From assembly GCA_045660445.1 (NCBI GenBank), contig JAZRDR010000003.1:58813-122812 (forward strand): a DNA stretch of 64,000 nt, read 5' to 3'. A program made the position numbers and the translations under genes. Within the stretch, counting starts at the first letter, position 1, and each line of letters starts with the position of its first letter. The notes below the pieces were generated by a model that was not told the DNA's origin, made no database searches, and was given only the letters and a program-made list of their open reading frames with translations. This document shows positions 51,241 to 59,938 of this stretch, piece after piece. This DNA comes from Faeciplasma sp045660445 (lineage in GTDB: Bacteria > Bacillota > Clostridia > Oscillospirales > Ruminococcaceae).

Positions 51241-51271
51241 AAAAAGGACGGAAGCTCTCCGTCCTTTATTT
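51241..51271. terminator. Terminator after the pyr operon
   Basis: AAAAAGGACGGA / TCCGTCCTTT with an AGCTC loop; T-rich on both strands, serving pyrB and the converging DUF3737 gene. Confidence 0.88.
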
Positions 51272-52108
51272 TTATCCGGTTATTTCAACAACGCCTTTTG
51301 CAAGCTCGTCGTCATATATAAGCTCGCCCACTGAAGGAGCTGTAATCTTGCCAGAAAGAGGGTTCTTGATGCTTATGATTGGTGCTGTAAGCGAAGCCTC
51401 AACCTCGGATTTTTCAAAGCTAAGGTCGCAATCGATCATCTCACAGTTTATAAGCTTAAGGCCTTTGCAATAGCAAAGCGGCTGTGTGCCGATTATTTTG
51501 CAGTTTTCAAAGGTCACATTTTCGCAATACCACGCCAAATATTCGCCCTTGATCACACTGTTTTTAACGGTTACATTTTTTGCGTGCCAAAAAGCATCCT
51601 TGGTGTCGAAATTGCAATCCTCGAAAACACAGTCCTCGATATATTGGAAGGAATATTTGCCCTTAAGCGACACGTTTTTAAAATCAAGACGTGTCGATCT
51701 CATCATGAAGTATTCACCCACAGCCGAGCAATCTCTCATCTTAATTCCGTGGACAAACCAGCCAAATTCGGGCGAGATGATATCGCAATCACGCATTGAG
51801 ATGTTTTTGCACTCTCTTAACGCCTTGATACCGTGAAGCTGAGTGTTTATGATCTCGGCATTGTCGGTATACCAAAGTGCGGCACGGCAAAGCTCGGTCA
51901 TGTCAGAGCTTTCGATCTTAAGCCCGTCATCATGCCAAAATGGATATCTTAAATTGAAGAAGCAATTCTTAACCTCGATATTCTTGCACTCTTTAAAAGC
52001 GCTCTCACCGTCGGCAGGGCCGTCGAACGAGCAGTCTGTCACCAAAATTTCACGGCTTCCATAAAGTGCGCGCTCTTCATCCATTGTTTTGTTCTTAATA
52101 ATTGTCAT
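51272..52108 (-). CDS. DUF3737 family right-handed beta-helix-like protein
   Basis: 278 residues made of repeated short beta units (N-V-x-F-E-N-C-x-I, KNCFFNLRYPFWHDD, YSFQYIEDCVFEDCNF), as in DUF3737 proteins of lactobacilli and clostridia. The pattern predicts a pectate-lyase-like beta-helix. No catalytic set recognised and no signal peptide. The start at 52108 has a GAGGG site; the 38 codons upstream in the longer frame lack one. Monocistronic, divergent from glgB. Confidence 0.82.
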   Translation of the reverse strand: MTIIKNKTMDEERALYGSREILVTDCSFDGPADGESAFKECKNIEVKNCFFNLRYPFWHDDGLKIESSDMTELCRAALWYTDNAEIINTQLHGIKALRECKNISMRDCDIISPEFGWFVHGIKMRDCSAVGEYFMMRSTRLDFKNVSLKGKYSFQYIEDCVFEDCNFDTKDAFWHAKNVTVKNSVIKGEYLAWYCENVTFENCKIIGTQPLCYCKGLKLINCEMIDCDLSFEKSEVEASLTAPIISIKNPLSGKITAPSVGELIYDDELAKGVVEITG

Positions 52109-52209
52109 AGCAATCCCTCGAAATACAGTTTCCACTTGCATTATAACACATATCTCACAATATTCAATATATTTTGCAGATTTTTTCATATATCGCCAAG
52201 ATTCTCTCG

Positions 52210-52238
52210 TTGACACCACCATTTTTGAAGTGTATAAT
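52210..52238 (+). promoter_or_regulatory. Consensus promoter of glgB
   Basis: TTGACA (52210-52215), 17-bp spacer, TATAAT (52233-52238). Confidence 0.87.
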
Positions 52239-52277
52239 TTACCTATACGATATAATTATGAAAGGACGGCGCACAAA

Positions 52278-54284
52278 ATGGCAAAATCCACTCTTAAAAT
52301 AATTAAGATCGATCCTTATCTTGCTCCCTTTGAAAAAGATCTTGAGCTTAGAATGACAGCTTATCATTCTAAAAGAAAAGAGCTTGCAGGCAAGGGCAGT
52401 ATAGAAGATTTCGCAAACAGCTATAAATATTTTGGCTTCCACCGCGAGGGTGGCAAGTTTATATATCGTGAGTGGGCTCCTGCTGCCGAGAAGATGTACT
52501 TCACCGGCGACTTTAACGGCTGGAACCCCCGTGACTGTGAAATGACAAAGCTTGAAAACGGTATTTTCGAGGTTGTTTTGAATGAAGATAACGCTCCCAA
52601 GGCGGGCGAAAAGGTTCAGGCTGTTGTTATTCACAACGACGAGGAGTTGAGACGAATCCCCACACACGCAACCCGTGTCGTTCAGGATCCCGTTACGTAC
52701 CTTTGGTGTGCCGAGATCGAAGAGGAATCAAGCTTTAAATGGACAGATTCTGACTTCAAGCGTGAAAAGACCCCCCTTATCTATGAGTGTCACATCGGCA
52801 TGGCGCAGGATGATTATAAGGTTGGATCATATACCGAATTTAAGGATAACATCCTCCCCCGAATTAAAGAGCTTGGATATAATACAATTCAGATAATGGC
52901 TATAATGGAGCATCCTTATTACGGCTCGTTTGGCTATCAGGTATCGAATTTCTTTGCGGCTTCTTCAAGATACGGAAGCTCTGATGAACTTCGTGACCTT
53001 ATCAACACCGCCCACGAAATGGGCATTGCAGTTTTGCTCGATGTTGTGCACTCGCATGCTGTTAAAAACACTAACGAGGGTTTAAACTGCTTCGACGGCA
53101 CCGAGTATCAGTTCTTCCACGAGGGTGAAAAAGGCAATCACTCGGCTTGGGGCACAAAGCTTTTCAACTATGGCAAGAACGAGGTTTTGCACTTTTTGCT
53201 TTCAACCCTTAAATATTGGATGGAAGAGTTCCACTTCGACGGCTTCAGATTCGACGGTGTAACCTCGATGCTCTATTTAGATCACGGTTTGGGAAGCGCA
53301 TTCACTTCGTATGATATGTATTTCTCGATGAACACCGACACCGAAGCTGTGACCTATTTGCAGCTTGCAAACGAGCTTATTCACAAGCTTAATCCCAACG
53401 CTTTAACTATCGCCGAGGATATGTCAGGAATGCCGGGAATGTGCTTAAAGATTTCCGAGGGTGGCATCGGCTTTGACTATCGTCTTTCGATGGGTGTGCC
53501 TGATCTTTGGATAAAGACAATTAAAGAGCTTAGGGACGAGCAGTGGAGCATGGGCAAGCTGTGGTATGAACTTAATCAGCGAAGACCCGGCGAAAAAACT
53601 ATCGGCTATGCCGAATCTCACGACCAGGCACTTGTTGGCGACAAAACTATAATGTTCAGGCTTTGCGACGCTGATATGTATACGGGAATGATGAAATTTG
53701 GAAACAATGCCGTGATTGACCGAGGAATCGCTTTGCACAAGATGATAAGACTTCTAACCTCTACCTTGGGCGGCGACGGATATTTAAACTTTATGGGCAA
53801 CGAATTCGGGCACCCCGAATGGATCGACTTCCCGCGTGAGGGTAACGGCTGGAGCTATCACTATTGCAGACGTCAGTGGAATCTGGTCGACGATCACAGC
53901 TTGCGTTATTGCGAGCTTAACGAGTTTGACAAGGCGATGATAGCCCTTATTAAGAAAGAAAAGCTTTTAGTTAAGGAAAGCGTTTTAAGATGCATTCACG
54001 AGGGTGATCAGGTTGTTGCCTTCTCGAAGGGGTGCTCAACTCTTGTGTTTAACTTTAATCCTCACCAATCGTTCGAGGGATATTTCATTCCCACCGAATC
54101 GGAAGGCGATTATAAGGTAACGCTTTCAAGTGACGATGGCAAGTTTGGCGGATATTCAAGAGTTGATAGCGAAACTGTTTATCACTCAAGAAAACAGCCC
54201 GACGGCAGAATCGGTTTTTACTGCTATCTGCCGACAAGAACGGCACTTGCATTCAAGCGCAACCCAGGAAGAGTTAAGAAATAA
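52278..54284 (+). CDS. glgB: 1,4-alpha-glucan branching enzyme, eukaryote-like GH13_8 type
   Basis: 668-residue branching enzyme for glycogen-like polymer. The N-terminal carbohydrate module YKYFGFHREGGKFIYREWAP resembles plant/animal enzymes (GH13_8) more than the usual bacterial GlgB. GH13 catalytic sites: FRFDGVTSML (nucleophile Asp), LTIAEDMSGMPG (acid/base Glu), YAESHDQALVGDK (third Asp). Start at 52278 has AAAGGACGGCGCACAAA. No other glycogen genes are in the window; it has its own consensus promoter and terminator. Confidence 0.92.
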   Translation: MAKSTLKIIKIDPYLAPFEKDLELRMTAYHSKRKELAGKGSIEDFANSYKYFGFHREGGKFIYREWAPAAEKMYFTGDFNGWNPRDCEMTKLENGIFEVVLNEDNAPKAGEKVQAVVIHNDEELRRIPTHATRVVQDPVTYLWCAEIEEESSFKWTDSDFKREKTPLIYECHIGMAQDDYKVGSYTEFKDNILPRIKELGYNTIQIMAIMEHPYYGSFGYQVSNFFAASSRYGSSDELRDLINTAHEMGIAVLLDVVHSHAVKNTNEGLNCFDGTEYQFFHEGEKGNHSAWGTKLFNYGKNEVLHFLLSTLKYWMEEFHFDGFRFDGVTSMLYLDHGLGSAFTSYDMYFSMNTDTEAVTYLQLANELIHKLNPNALTIAEDMSGMPGMCLKISEGGIGFDYRLSMGVPDLWIKTIKELRDEQWSMGKLWYELNQRRPGEKTIGYAESHDQALVGDKTIMFRLCDADMYTGMMKFGNNAVIDRGIALHKMIRLLTSTLGGDGYLNFMGNEFGHPEWIDFPREGNGWSYHYCRRQWNLVDDHSLRYCELNEFDKAMIALIKKEKLLVKESVLRCIHEGDQVVAFSKGCSTLVFNFNPHQSFEGYFIPTESEGDYKVTLSSDDGKFGGYSRVDSETVYHSRKQPDGRIGFYCYLPTRTALAFKRNPGRVKK

Positions 54285-54288
54285 AACA

Positions 54289-54320
54289 AAGCCTGCTCGG
54301 TTTCGGGTAGGCTTTTTCAA
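54289..54320 (+). terminator. glgB terminator
   Basis: AGCCTGCTCG / CGGGTAGGCT stem with two G-T pairs, GTTT loop, then T5. Confidence 0.85.
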
Positions 54321-54407
54321 CTAACGGTATGTTTTCCCCACTCAACCGTTGGTATGTAGACTTTCATGTCACTTTTGCTTACACTTATATTGAAGGGAGG
54401 GCACCGA

Positions 54408-55019
54408 ATGGATCAGATAAAGATCGGCAGATTTATTGCCGAGCGAAGAAAAAACGTAAATTTAACACAGATGCAGTTAGCAGAAAAACTTGGCATCACC
54501 GACAGAGCCGTGTCGAAATGGGAAACGGGAAGAGCAATGCCCGATTCCTCGATCATGCTCGAGCTGTGCGGTATTCTTGAAATTACAGTTAATGATTTAT
54601 TATGTGGGGAGGTAGTTACCGTGACTAACTATAACGAAAACACAGAAAAGATATTGCTTGATATGGTAAAGCAAAAGGAAGAGGCAGATAAGAAGCTTTT
54701 ATCATTAGAGATTTTGATAGGAACATTTTCCGTTATCATCTTGGTCGGGTTCACCTTTGTTGCAAGCTTTTTTGAAATGGCAGATTGGCTTAGAATATGC
54801 TTCATAGCCGCAGGAGTTGTCATTGGCATGATCGGCATTGTATTTGCTCTTAGAATTGAGCAAACAGCGGGATATTATGAGTGTCAAAAGTGCCGTAACA
54901 GATACGTGCCTACATTCAATAGCGTCCTTTGGGCAATGCATGCTGGAAGAACAAGATATATGAAGTGCCCTGAGTGTCACAAGCATTCGTGGCAGAAAAA
55001 GGTTATAAGCAAGGATTGA
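54408..55019 (+). CDS. HTH regulator with two membrane segments and a zinc ribbon
   Basis: 203 residues: XRE helix-turn-helix (1-65, LTQMQLAEKLGITDRAVSKW), a short acidic linker, two membrane helices (about 100-124 and 132-152), and a C-terminal four-cysteine ribbon (YECQKCRNRYVP and MKCPECHKH). This suggests a membrane-anchored DNA-binding protein whose ribbon lies on the cytoplasmic side. Target unknown. Start at 54408 after GAAGGGAGGGCACCGA. Single gene between glgB and the trp T-box. Confidence 0.82.
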   Translation: MDQIKIGRFIAERRKNVNLTQMQLAEKLGITDRAVSKWETGRAMPDSSIMLELCGILEITVNDLLCGEVVTVTNYNENTEKILLDMVKQKEEADKKLLSLEILIGTFSVIILVGFTFVASFFEMADWLRICFIAAGVVIGMIGIVFALRIEQTAGYYECQKCRNRYVPTFNSVLWAMHAGRTRYMKCPECHKHSWQKKVISKD

Positions 55020-55025
55020 TAAATT

Positions 55026-55056
55026 GAAGTGCTTCGCAAAAGCGGGGCACTTTTGT
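55026..55056 (+). terminator. Terminator of the HTH gene
   Basis: AAGTGCTTCGC / GCGGGGCACTT around AAAA, then TTTTGTTCTTT. Confidence 0.82.
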
Positions 55057-55069
55057 TCTTTCTCCCCTA

Positions 55070-55098
55070 TTGACAAAGGAATAACGGCGTGATATAAT
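55070..55098 (+). promoter_or_regulatory. Consensus promoter of the trp T-box
   Basis: TTGACA (55070-55075), 17-bp spacer, TATAAT (55093-55098). Confidence 0.87.
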
Positions 55099-55104
55099 AA
55101 CTTC

Positions 55105-55388
55105 AAATTTAACAGTATAAACCGTTGAAGCGGAGATAACGGCAATTATGCCTTTACAGAGAGCCCGTGATGCTGAAAGTCGGGTAAGAAACAAGTTGTC
55201 AAATGGACCGCGGAGGGTGCAGTCAAAAGCACAGCAAGATGTGCCTAGTATTCTGCAACGTTAGACATACGTTAGTTGTCGGGGATATGAAAGTATCCTT
55301 ATAAGTGCGCCGAATTTTCGGCGAATTCAAGGTGGTACCGCGGATCAGATTCGTCCTTGACAGATATCATTTCTGTCGGGGATTTTTG
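55105..55388 (+). ncRNA. T-box leader, specifier UGG (Trp)
   Basis: AGAGAGCCCGTGATGCTGAAA apex region (split over 55158-55178), specifier UGG at 55204-55206 in AAATGGA between GAUAAC/GUUGUC and GCGG/CCGC. T-box core AAGGTGGTACCGCGG near 55329-55343, terminator TCCTTGACAGA (55354-55364) with TCTGTCGGGGA (55372-55382) plus T5. The next full gene is trpB, 118 bp further on. Confidence 0.92.
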
Positions 55389-55417
55389 TTTTTCCCTGAC
55401 ATTTGGGAGGAAGAAAA

Positions 55418-55471
55418 ATGTTACTTGATAAACGATGGCGATGCCCGCTTGACACTTTAAACATAACTTAG
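55418..55471 (+). CDS. Possible 17-residue leader ORF between the trp T-box and trpB
   Basis: ATG at 55418 follows a strong GGAGGAAGAAAA site and reads MLLDKRWRCPLDTLNIT to a TAG. It contains one Trp. It could be a leader peptide, the remnant of a deleted gene, or chance. The trpB promoter candidate overlaps its end. Confidence 0.35.
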   Translation: MLLDKRWRCPLDTLNIT

Positions 55472-55478
55472 CTATTAT
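55449..55478 (+). promoter_or_regulatory. Second promoter candidate, directly before trpB
   Basis: TTGACA (55449-55454), 18-bp spacer, TATTAT (55473-55478), 22 bp before the trpB ATG. If used, trpB would partly escape the T-box. Confidence 0.5.
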
Positions 55479-55500
55479 ATAAAATTCGGAGGAAAACAAA

Positions 55501-56721
55501 ATGAAATTTAACGGCGTTGATTTTGACACTTATTTTAACAACTATCCCGATAAAGACGGCTATTTCGGAAAATACGGCGGCGTATACATAGATGACAAGC
55601 TTAAAGCCGCAATGGCAGAGATTACCGAGGCTTATTTCTCCATCTGCCAGTCAAGAAAGTTCATTGCAGAATTAAGACGCATAAGAAAAGAATTCCAGGG
55701 CAGACCCACTCCCGTTTCTCATCTCGAGCGTTTATCCGATGCTTTGGGCGGCAAGGTTCAGCTTTATGCAAAGCGCGAAGACTTGAACCACTCGGGCGCG
55801 CACAAGCTTAATCACTGCATGGGCGAAGCTCTCTTGGCAAAATATATGGGCAAGAAAAAGGTTATCGCTGAAACAGGTGCAGGTCAGCACGGTGTTGCGC
55901 TTGCAACCGCTGCTGCATATTTCGGGCTTGAATGTGACATCTATATGGGCTCGGTCGATATTAAAAAGCAGGCTCCCAACGTGGCAAGAATGAAGATCTT
56001 GGGCGCAAACGTTGTCGAGGTTACACACGGTCTTGCAACCTTAAAGGAAGCTGTTGACTCTGCTTTTGACGCTTATAGCAAAGAATATAAGGATTCGATC
56101 TATTGCATCGGCTCGGTTTTGGGCCCTCACCCCTTCCCGATGATGGTCCGTGACTTCCAGAGCGTTGTGGGAATCGAAGCAAGAGAGCAGTTTATCGACA
56201 TGACAGGACATTTGCCCACCGCAATCGTTGCTTGCGTTGGCGGCGGGTCTAACGCTGCAGGCTTGTTCGCAGGCTTCCTTAACGACCCTGTTGATATCTA
56301 CGGTATCGAGCCTTTGGGAAGAGGTCCCAAGCTTGGCGATCACGCTGCAAGCCTTAAATACGGTACCGAGGGCATTATGCACGGCTTTAACAGCATCATG
56401 CTTAAGGACGAAAACGGCGATCCCGCACCCGTTTACTCGGTTGCAAGCGGACTTGACTATCCCTCTTCGGGACCTGAGCACGCATTCTTGCAGGATTTGG
56501 GCAGAGTTAAGTATGACGTTATCGACGACGAGGAGACTATTGACGCATTCTTCAAGCTTTCAAGACTGGAAGGCATCATCCCCGCTATCGAAAGCTCGCA
56601 CGCTGTGGCATACGGCATGAAGCTTGCAAAGACAATGGACCACGGTTCGATCTTGATCAACCTCTCCGGCAGAGGCGACAAGGACATGGACTTCGTTTTG
56701 GAGAACTATGGTATTCGCTGA
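55501..56721 (+). CDS. trpB: Tryptophan synthase beta chain, orphan
   Basis: PLP enzyme joining indole and serine to tryptophan, 406 aa. PLP lysine K102 in HSGAHKLNHCMG (usual motif HTGAHKINN), GAGQHGVALATAA, GGGSNAAG for PLP phosphate, SGRGDKD near the end. No trpA or other trp gene is adjacent, so it may salvage external indole or pair with a distant TrpA. Preceded by a Trp T-box. Ribosome site TCGGAGGAAAACAAA. Confidence 0.94.
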   Translation: MKFNGVDFDTYFNNYPDKDGYFGKYGGVYIDDKLKAAMAEITEAYFSICQSRKFIAELRRIRKEFQGRPTPVSHLERLSDALGGKVQLYAKREDLNHSGAHKLNHCMGEALLAKYMGKKKVIAETGAGQHGVALATAAAYFGLECDIYMGSVDIKKQAPNVARMKILGANVVEVTHGLATLKEAVDSAFDAYSKEYKDSIYCIGSVLGPHPFPMMVRDFQSVVGIEAREQFIDMTGHLPTAIVACVGGGSNAAGLFAGFLNDPVDIYGIEPLGRGPKLGDHAASLKYGTEGIMHGFNSIMLKDENGDPAPVYSVASGLDYPSSGPEHAFLQDLGRVKYDVIDDEETIDAFFKLSRLEGIIPAIESSHAVAYGMKLAKTMDHGSILINLSGRGDKDMDFVLENYGIR

Positions 56722-56733
56722 TATATAAAAACT

Positions 56734-56770
56734 CCCCGAAGCACGCTAATGTGCTTCGGGGATTATTTTT
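56734..56770. terminator. Bidirectional terminator between trpB and fruK
   Basis: CCCCGAAGCAC / GTGCTTCGGGG around GCTAAT, with T-rich flanks on both strands. Confidence 0.9.
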
Positions 56771-56783
56771 TAAGAGGAGAAAA

Positions 56784-57704
56784 TTACATTTCCGCCAAAA
56801 GCTCGTTAAGTCTTTCCAAGCTGCAAAAGCTTGTGCCCACTCCGCTTATCGCTCCGCCTGCACAACAAACGGCATATTCAAGCACCTTATCAAGCCCAAG
56901 CCCTTGGCTTAATGCCAAGCACGCGCCTGCAACCATTGAATCTCCTGCACCCTGAGTGCTCTTAACCTCGACCTTAACAGCTTCGCGGCGGTGAACTTCA
57001 CCTTTAGACACTATAACTGCGCCCTTCGCCCCCATCGATGCCATCACGACCGAAACGCCGTAATCGGCAATAATTTTCTTTGAAAGAGCAATAATATCGT
57101 CAACCGTCTCACACTTAATGCCGAAGGTGGCTTCAAGCTCGTATAGGTTTGGCTTGATCATATAAGGGCTTGCTTCCAATCCCTTTAAAAGCACCTCACC
57201 CTGCGCGTCCAAAATGATCTTTATAGAGTCATTTTCACGCTTTGCAATCTCGGACAGGGTTTTATAGATGTCTGCGCTCACGCCTTGCGGAAGGCTTCCC
57301 GTTAAAACAAGGTTTTGGCTTTTGCGAACAGATCTGATAAACGAATCCATAAACTCGTTCAGGTGCTCTTCGTCAACAAAAGCACTCTTTTCGTTTATTT
57401 CGATGGTGTTTTTGCGGGATTTATCAAATATTTTAAGGTTGATTCTAAGGTCACCCTCGCACTTAATAAAATCGTGAGGGATGTTTTCACGCTCTAAAGT
57501 TTTCTCAATAACCTCGCCGCGGTTAAAATTAAGGCCGATAGCCTTTGTTTTAAGACCCAAGCGCTTAAGCGCACGGCTCACGTTGATTCCTTTGCCACCA
57601 ACGTCAAGACTTAAAAGCTCGACACGGTTCATCGAATCAATATCGAATCTCTCGCAGGATACTGTTTTGTCCAAGCATGGACTTAAGGTTACTGTTGTTG
57701 TCAA
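56784..57704 (-). CDS. fruK: 1-phosphofructokinase family sugar kinase
   Basis: 306-residue PfkB-family kinase, probably phosphorylating fructose 1-phosphate (tagatose 6-phosphate is the alternative). Signatures GGKGINVSRALKRLG (about 37-51), TGSLPQG, KPNLYELEATFG and the catalytic Asp in STQGAGDSMVAG. Start is TTG at 57704, giving TTTVTLSPCLDKTV as in other FruK proteins, with AAGGCGG upstream. No PTS gene is adjacent. Its promoter lies inside the terminator hairpin of spoVT. Confidence 0.87.
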   Translation of the reverse strand: MTTTVTLSPCLDKTVSCERFDIDSMNRVELLSLDVGGKGINVSRALKRLGLKTKAIGLNFNRGEVIEKTLERENIPHDFIKCEGDLRINLKIFDKSRKNTIEINEKSAFVDEEHLNEFMDSFIRSVRKSQNLVLTGSLPQGVSADIYKTLSEIAKRENDSIKIILDAQGEVLLKGLEASPYMIKPNLYELEATFGIKCETVDDIIALSKKIIADYGVSVVMASMGAKGAVIVSKGEVHRREAVKVEVKSTQGAGDSMVAGACLALSQGLGLDKVLEYAVCCAGGAISGVGTSFCSLERLNELLAEM

Positions 57705-57766
57705 AAAAATCGCCGCCTTACAAAGAAGATAAATGTTAAATACAGTATACCTTCTTTATGGGCGGC
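57702..57766 (-). terminator. spoVT terminator containing the fruK promoter
   Basis: GCCGCC (57712-57717) pairs with GGCGGC (57761-57766) and AAAGAAG (57722-57728) with CTTCTTT (57751-57757); a T7 run follows on the minus strand. Confidence 0.75.
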
Positions 57767-57772
57767 TGTCAA
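57744..57772 (-). promoter_or_regulatory. fruK promoter embedded in the terminator
   Basis: On the minus strand TTGACA (57767-57772, directly after the spoVT stop), 17-bp spacer, TATACT (57744-57749). Transcripts starting here lack the 5' arm of the hairpin. Confidence 0.75.
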
Positions 57773-58312
57773 TCACGCCTCTAACTGACGTGAAAGAAAC
57801 ATTGCAGCAGTCTGACTTAGGGTTAGCTGAAGCGGAGTTCCCTTTGTCGAGGATTCGGGAGCTATAAAGCACACAGCACCCGAAATGTCCCCCGAAACAA
57901 TTATAGGGCTTATTGCAAGTGCGTGACGGGCGACACCCTCGGCAGGGATGACGGGCTTGCCCTCGCCTGTATATTGCCAGCTCTTTCTCATTTCCAAAAT
58001 TTCTTCCAAGCCCTGAGAGATGCGGCGCTCGTTAAATTCCCTTTTTGAAACGCCCGAAACCGCAACAACGTGGTCTCTGTCAAAGATGACAACGGGAGCG
58101 TTGCCAAGCTTGTGAATAACCTCGGCAACCGATGCCGCAGATTCCGATAGCTCGTTGATGGGCGAATACTTTTTAAAGATAACCTCGCCCTCGCTGTTAG
58201 TATAGATCTCAAGCGGATCTCCTTCTCTTATTCGCATGGTGCGACGGATCTCCTTGGGAATAACAACTCGTCCAAGGTCGTCAATTCTTCGAACGATTCC
58301 TGTAGCCTTCAT
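57773..58312 (-). CDS. spoVT: Stage V sporulation protein T
   Basis: 179-residue transcription factor: AbrB-type swapped-hairpin DNA-binding domain (MKATGIVRRIDDLGRVVIPKEI split at the usual place, residues 1-50) and a GAF-like C-terminal domain (75-179). In Bacillus it tunes sigma-G dependent forespore genes. Near-universal in spore formers and a second marker of sporulation here. Start ATG follows AAAGGAGATTTATATA. Confidence 0.95.
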   Translation of the reverse strand: MKATGIVRRIDDLGRVVIPKEIRRTMRIREGDPLEIYTNSEGEVIFKKYSPINELSESAASVAEVIHKLGNAPVVIFDRDHVVAVSGVSKREFNERRISQGLEEILEMRKSWQYTGEGKPVIPAEGVARHALAISPIIVSGDISGAVCFIAPESSTKGTPLQLTLSQTAAMFLSRQLEA

Positions 58313-58398
58313 TATATAAATCTCCTTTAAAACAAATTTGTGGCTTTATTATTTGTCAATGGCGGGGATTTATACTGAGTGGATTTGCTTTTTGTGAG

Positions 58399-58427
58399 TT
58401 GATTTTTGCAAAGATGTATGCTATAAC
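58399..58427 (+). promoter_or_regulatory. Predicted promoter of the cupin/Gfo-Idh pair
   Basis: TTGATT (58399-58404), 17-bp spacer, TATAAC (58422-58427). The 150-nt leader contains the hairpin GGATGTTT / AAACATCC (58488-58514). Nothing else is recognisable in the spoVT-cupin gap. Confidence 0.5.
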
Positions 58428-58577
58428 TACTATAAGGTAATAAACGGCAAGGCTTTAAAGCGCTATATGTGTTTTGCTCATCGTCGTGGATGTTTGTTGA
58501 TAGATGAAACATCCAAAACGCCTTTATCACCGAAATTACGGCCTGATTTATTTTAATATTTGTTAAAGGAGAATATT

Positions 58578-58916
58578 ATGGAAATTAGAAAATGCAAAGA
58601 TATCATTCCCATGACGCTCGCCAATTGTCACGACGGTGAAGGCACTCTTGTCTGCAGATCGCTTCTTGATGGCTTTGAAAGCGAAAGACTTTCTATAGTG
58701 CATTATGATGATCTCCCCGCAGGAGTCACTATCGGAATGCATACACACACCTCTAACGAGGAGGTTTATTATCTCGTTTCCGGAAATGGCATCCTTACAT
58801 ATGATGACAACAAATATGAGATGAAATCCGGCGACATATCTCTGTGCAAAATTGGCCACTCACACGCATTTGAAGCTGTTGACAACTGTGTTCTTGTTGT
58901 TATAGGAAGTAATTGA
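58578..58916 (+). CDS. Small cupin protein
   Basis: 112-residue single cupin (cupin_2). Metal-binding motif 1 is GMHTHTSNEEVYYLVSGNG (two His and a Glu) and motif 2 ends in CKIGHSHAF. Such proteins isomerise or bind small sugars or acids; the specific role is unknown. 15 bp upstream of the Gfo/Idh oxidoreductase gene, so they probably act on the same sugar-derived compound. Start at 58578 after TAAAGGAGAATATT. Confidence 0.85.
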   Translation: MEIRKCKDIIPMTLANCHDGEGTLVCRSLLDGFESERLSIVHYDDLPAGVTIGMHTHTSNEEVYYLVSGNGILTYDDNKYEMKSGDISLCKIGHSHAFEAVDNCVLVVIGSN

Positions 58917-58931
58917 TTGGAGGTATAAGAT

Positions 58932-59912
58932 ATGATGAATTTAGGAATTATCGGTTTGGGCAATGTACCCAGATACTATCACATTCCCGAGGCAAATAAA
59001 ACCGGAAAGTTTTTCATTAAAGCTGCGGCAGATATTTTTGAAGACACTTCTGTGGCAAAAAGATTTAACATTCCGGAATACTATACCGATTACAGAAGGA
59101 TCCTTGATGATCCGTCGATCGACGCTGTATTGATTCTCACTCCTCATGACTGTCACGAAGAACAATGCATTGCTGCTTTCGAAGCAGGAAAACACGTGCT
59201 TATCGAAAAGCCTATCGCTCGTAATCTGGGAGAAGCCGAAAGAATCATTGCTGCAGCTAAAAAAGCAGGAACAGTGGGAATGATCGGCTTTAATGAAAGA
59301 TACGTGGATGAACACGTATATATTAAGTCCGTAGTTGACAGCAAGGTATTGGGAAGACTCCTTAGTGCAAGAGTTGACCATTATCAGAACTTCAACCCTC
59401 CCAAGGACTCTTGGTGGAGAAGCAAAGAACAGGTTGGCGGTGGCGCTGTTATAGGAAGCGGCATCCACAGACTCGATCTTTTGAGATGGTATTTGGGCGA
59501 AGCTGTTAGCGTTTATGCAAAGGCAGTGGATATGCCCGAACGTTTGGAATCCGAGGCTTGTGTTCACGCAGTTATCGAATTCGACTCGGGTGTAATTGCC
59601 AATTTCTCTGTAAACTGGGCTTGCTATAATTATCTTTACTATGAAGGACTTTCAATTTCGGGAGAAAACGGACTTATCGTTACAGGACCTGCCAACAAGC
59701 TTGGCCTTGCTGAAATTGATAACGGAATGCTTAAAGATTTCACACCGCCTAGATGTCAAACTATGTATGAGCATTTTGCTGAATGTATCGAAAAAGGCAC
59801 CACTCCTATCACAAGCTTAGAGGAAGGTTATAAATCATTGCAGCTTGTCCGCGCTATTTATAAATCGCTCGAAACAGGAACAAGCGTTGTCCCTCAAACC
59901 GTTACATTCTAA
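58932..59912 (+). CDS. Gfo/Idh/MocA family NAD(P)-dependent oxidoreductase
   Basis: 326 residues: Rossmann domain (LGIIGLGNVPRYYHIPEA, with an unusual Asn-Val-Pro after GLG) and C-terminal Gfo/Idh domain. Catalytic Lys in LIEKPIARNLGEAE and His in SGIHRLDLLRWYLG. Family members oxidise or reduce sugars and inositols; substrate cannot be read. Coupled with a cupin, suggesting a sugar epimerase/dehydrogenase module. Confidence 0.88.
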   Translation: MMNLGIIGLGNVPRYYHIPEANKTGKFFIKAAADIFEDTSVAKRFNIPEYYTDYRRILDDPSIDAVLILTPHDCHEEQCIAAFEAGKHVLIEKPIARNLGEAERIIAAAKKAGTVGMIGFNERYVDEHVYIKSVVDSKVLGRLLSARVDHYQNFNPPKDSWWRSKEQVGGGAVIGSGIHRLDLLRWYLGEAVSVYAKAVDMPERLESEACVHAVIEFDSGVIANFSVNWACYNYLYYEGLSISGENGLIVTGPANKLGLAEIDNGMLKDFTPPRCQTMYEHFAECIEKGTTPITSLEEGYKSLQLVRAIYKSLETGTSVVPQTVTF

Positions 59913-59938
59913 GAAGAGAAATATAATCACGAAAACAA

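Noticed and set aside
52109..52222. Longer N-terminus for the DUF3737 protein
   Set aside because: The extension overlaps the divergent glgB promoter and has no ribosome site.
55135..55300. A separate small RNA gene upstream of trpB
   Set aside because: All conserved blocks fit a T-box leader; nothing extra is needed.
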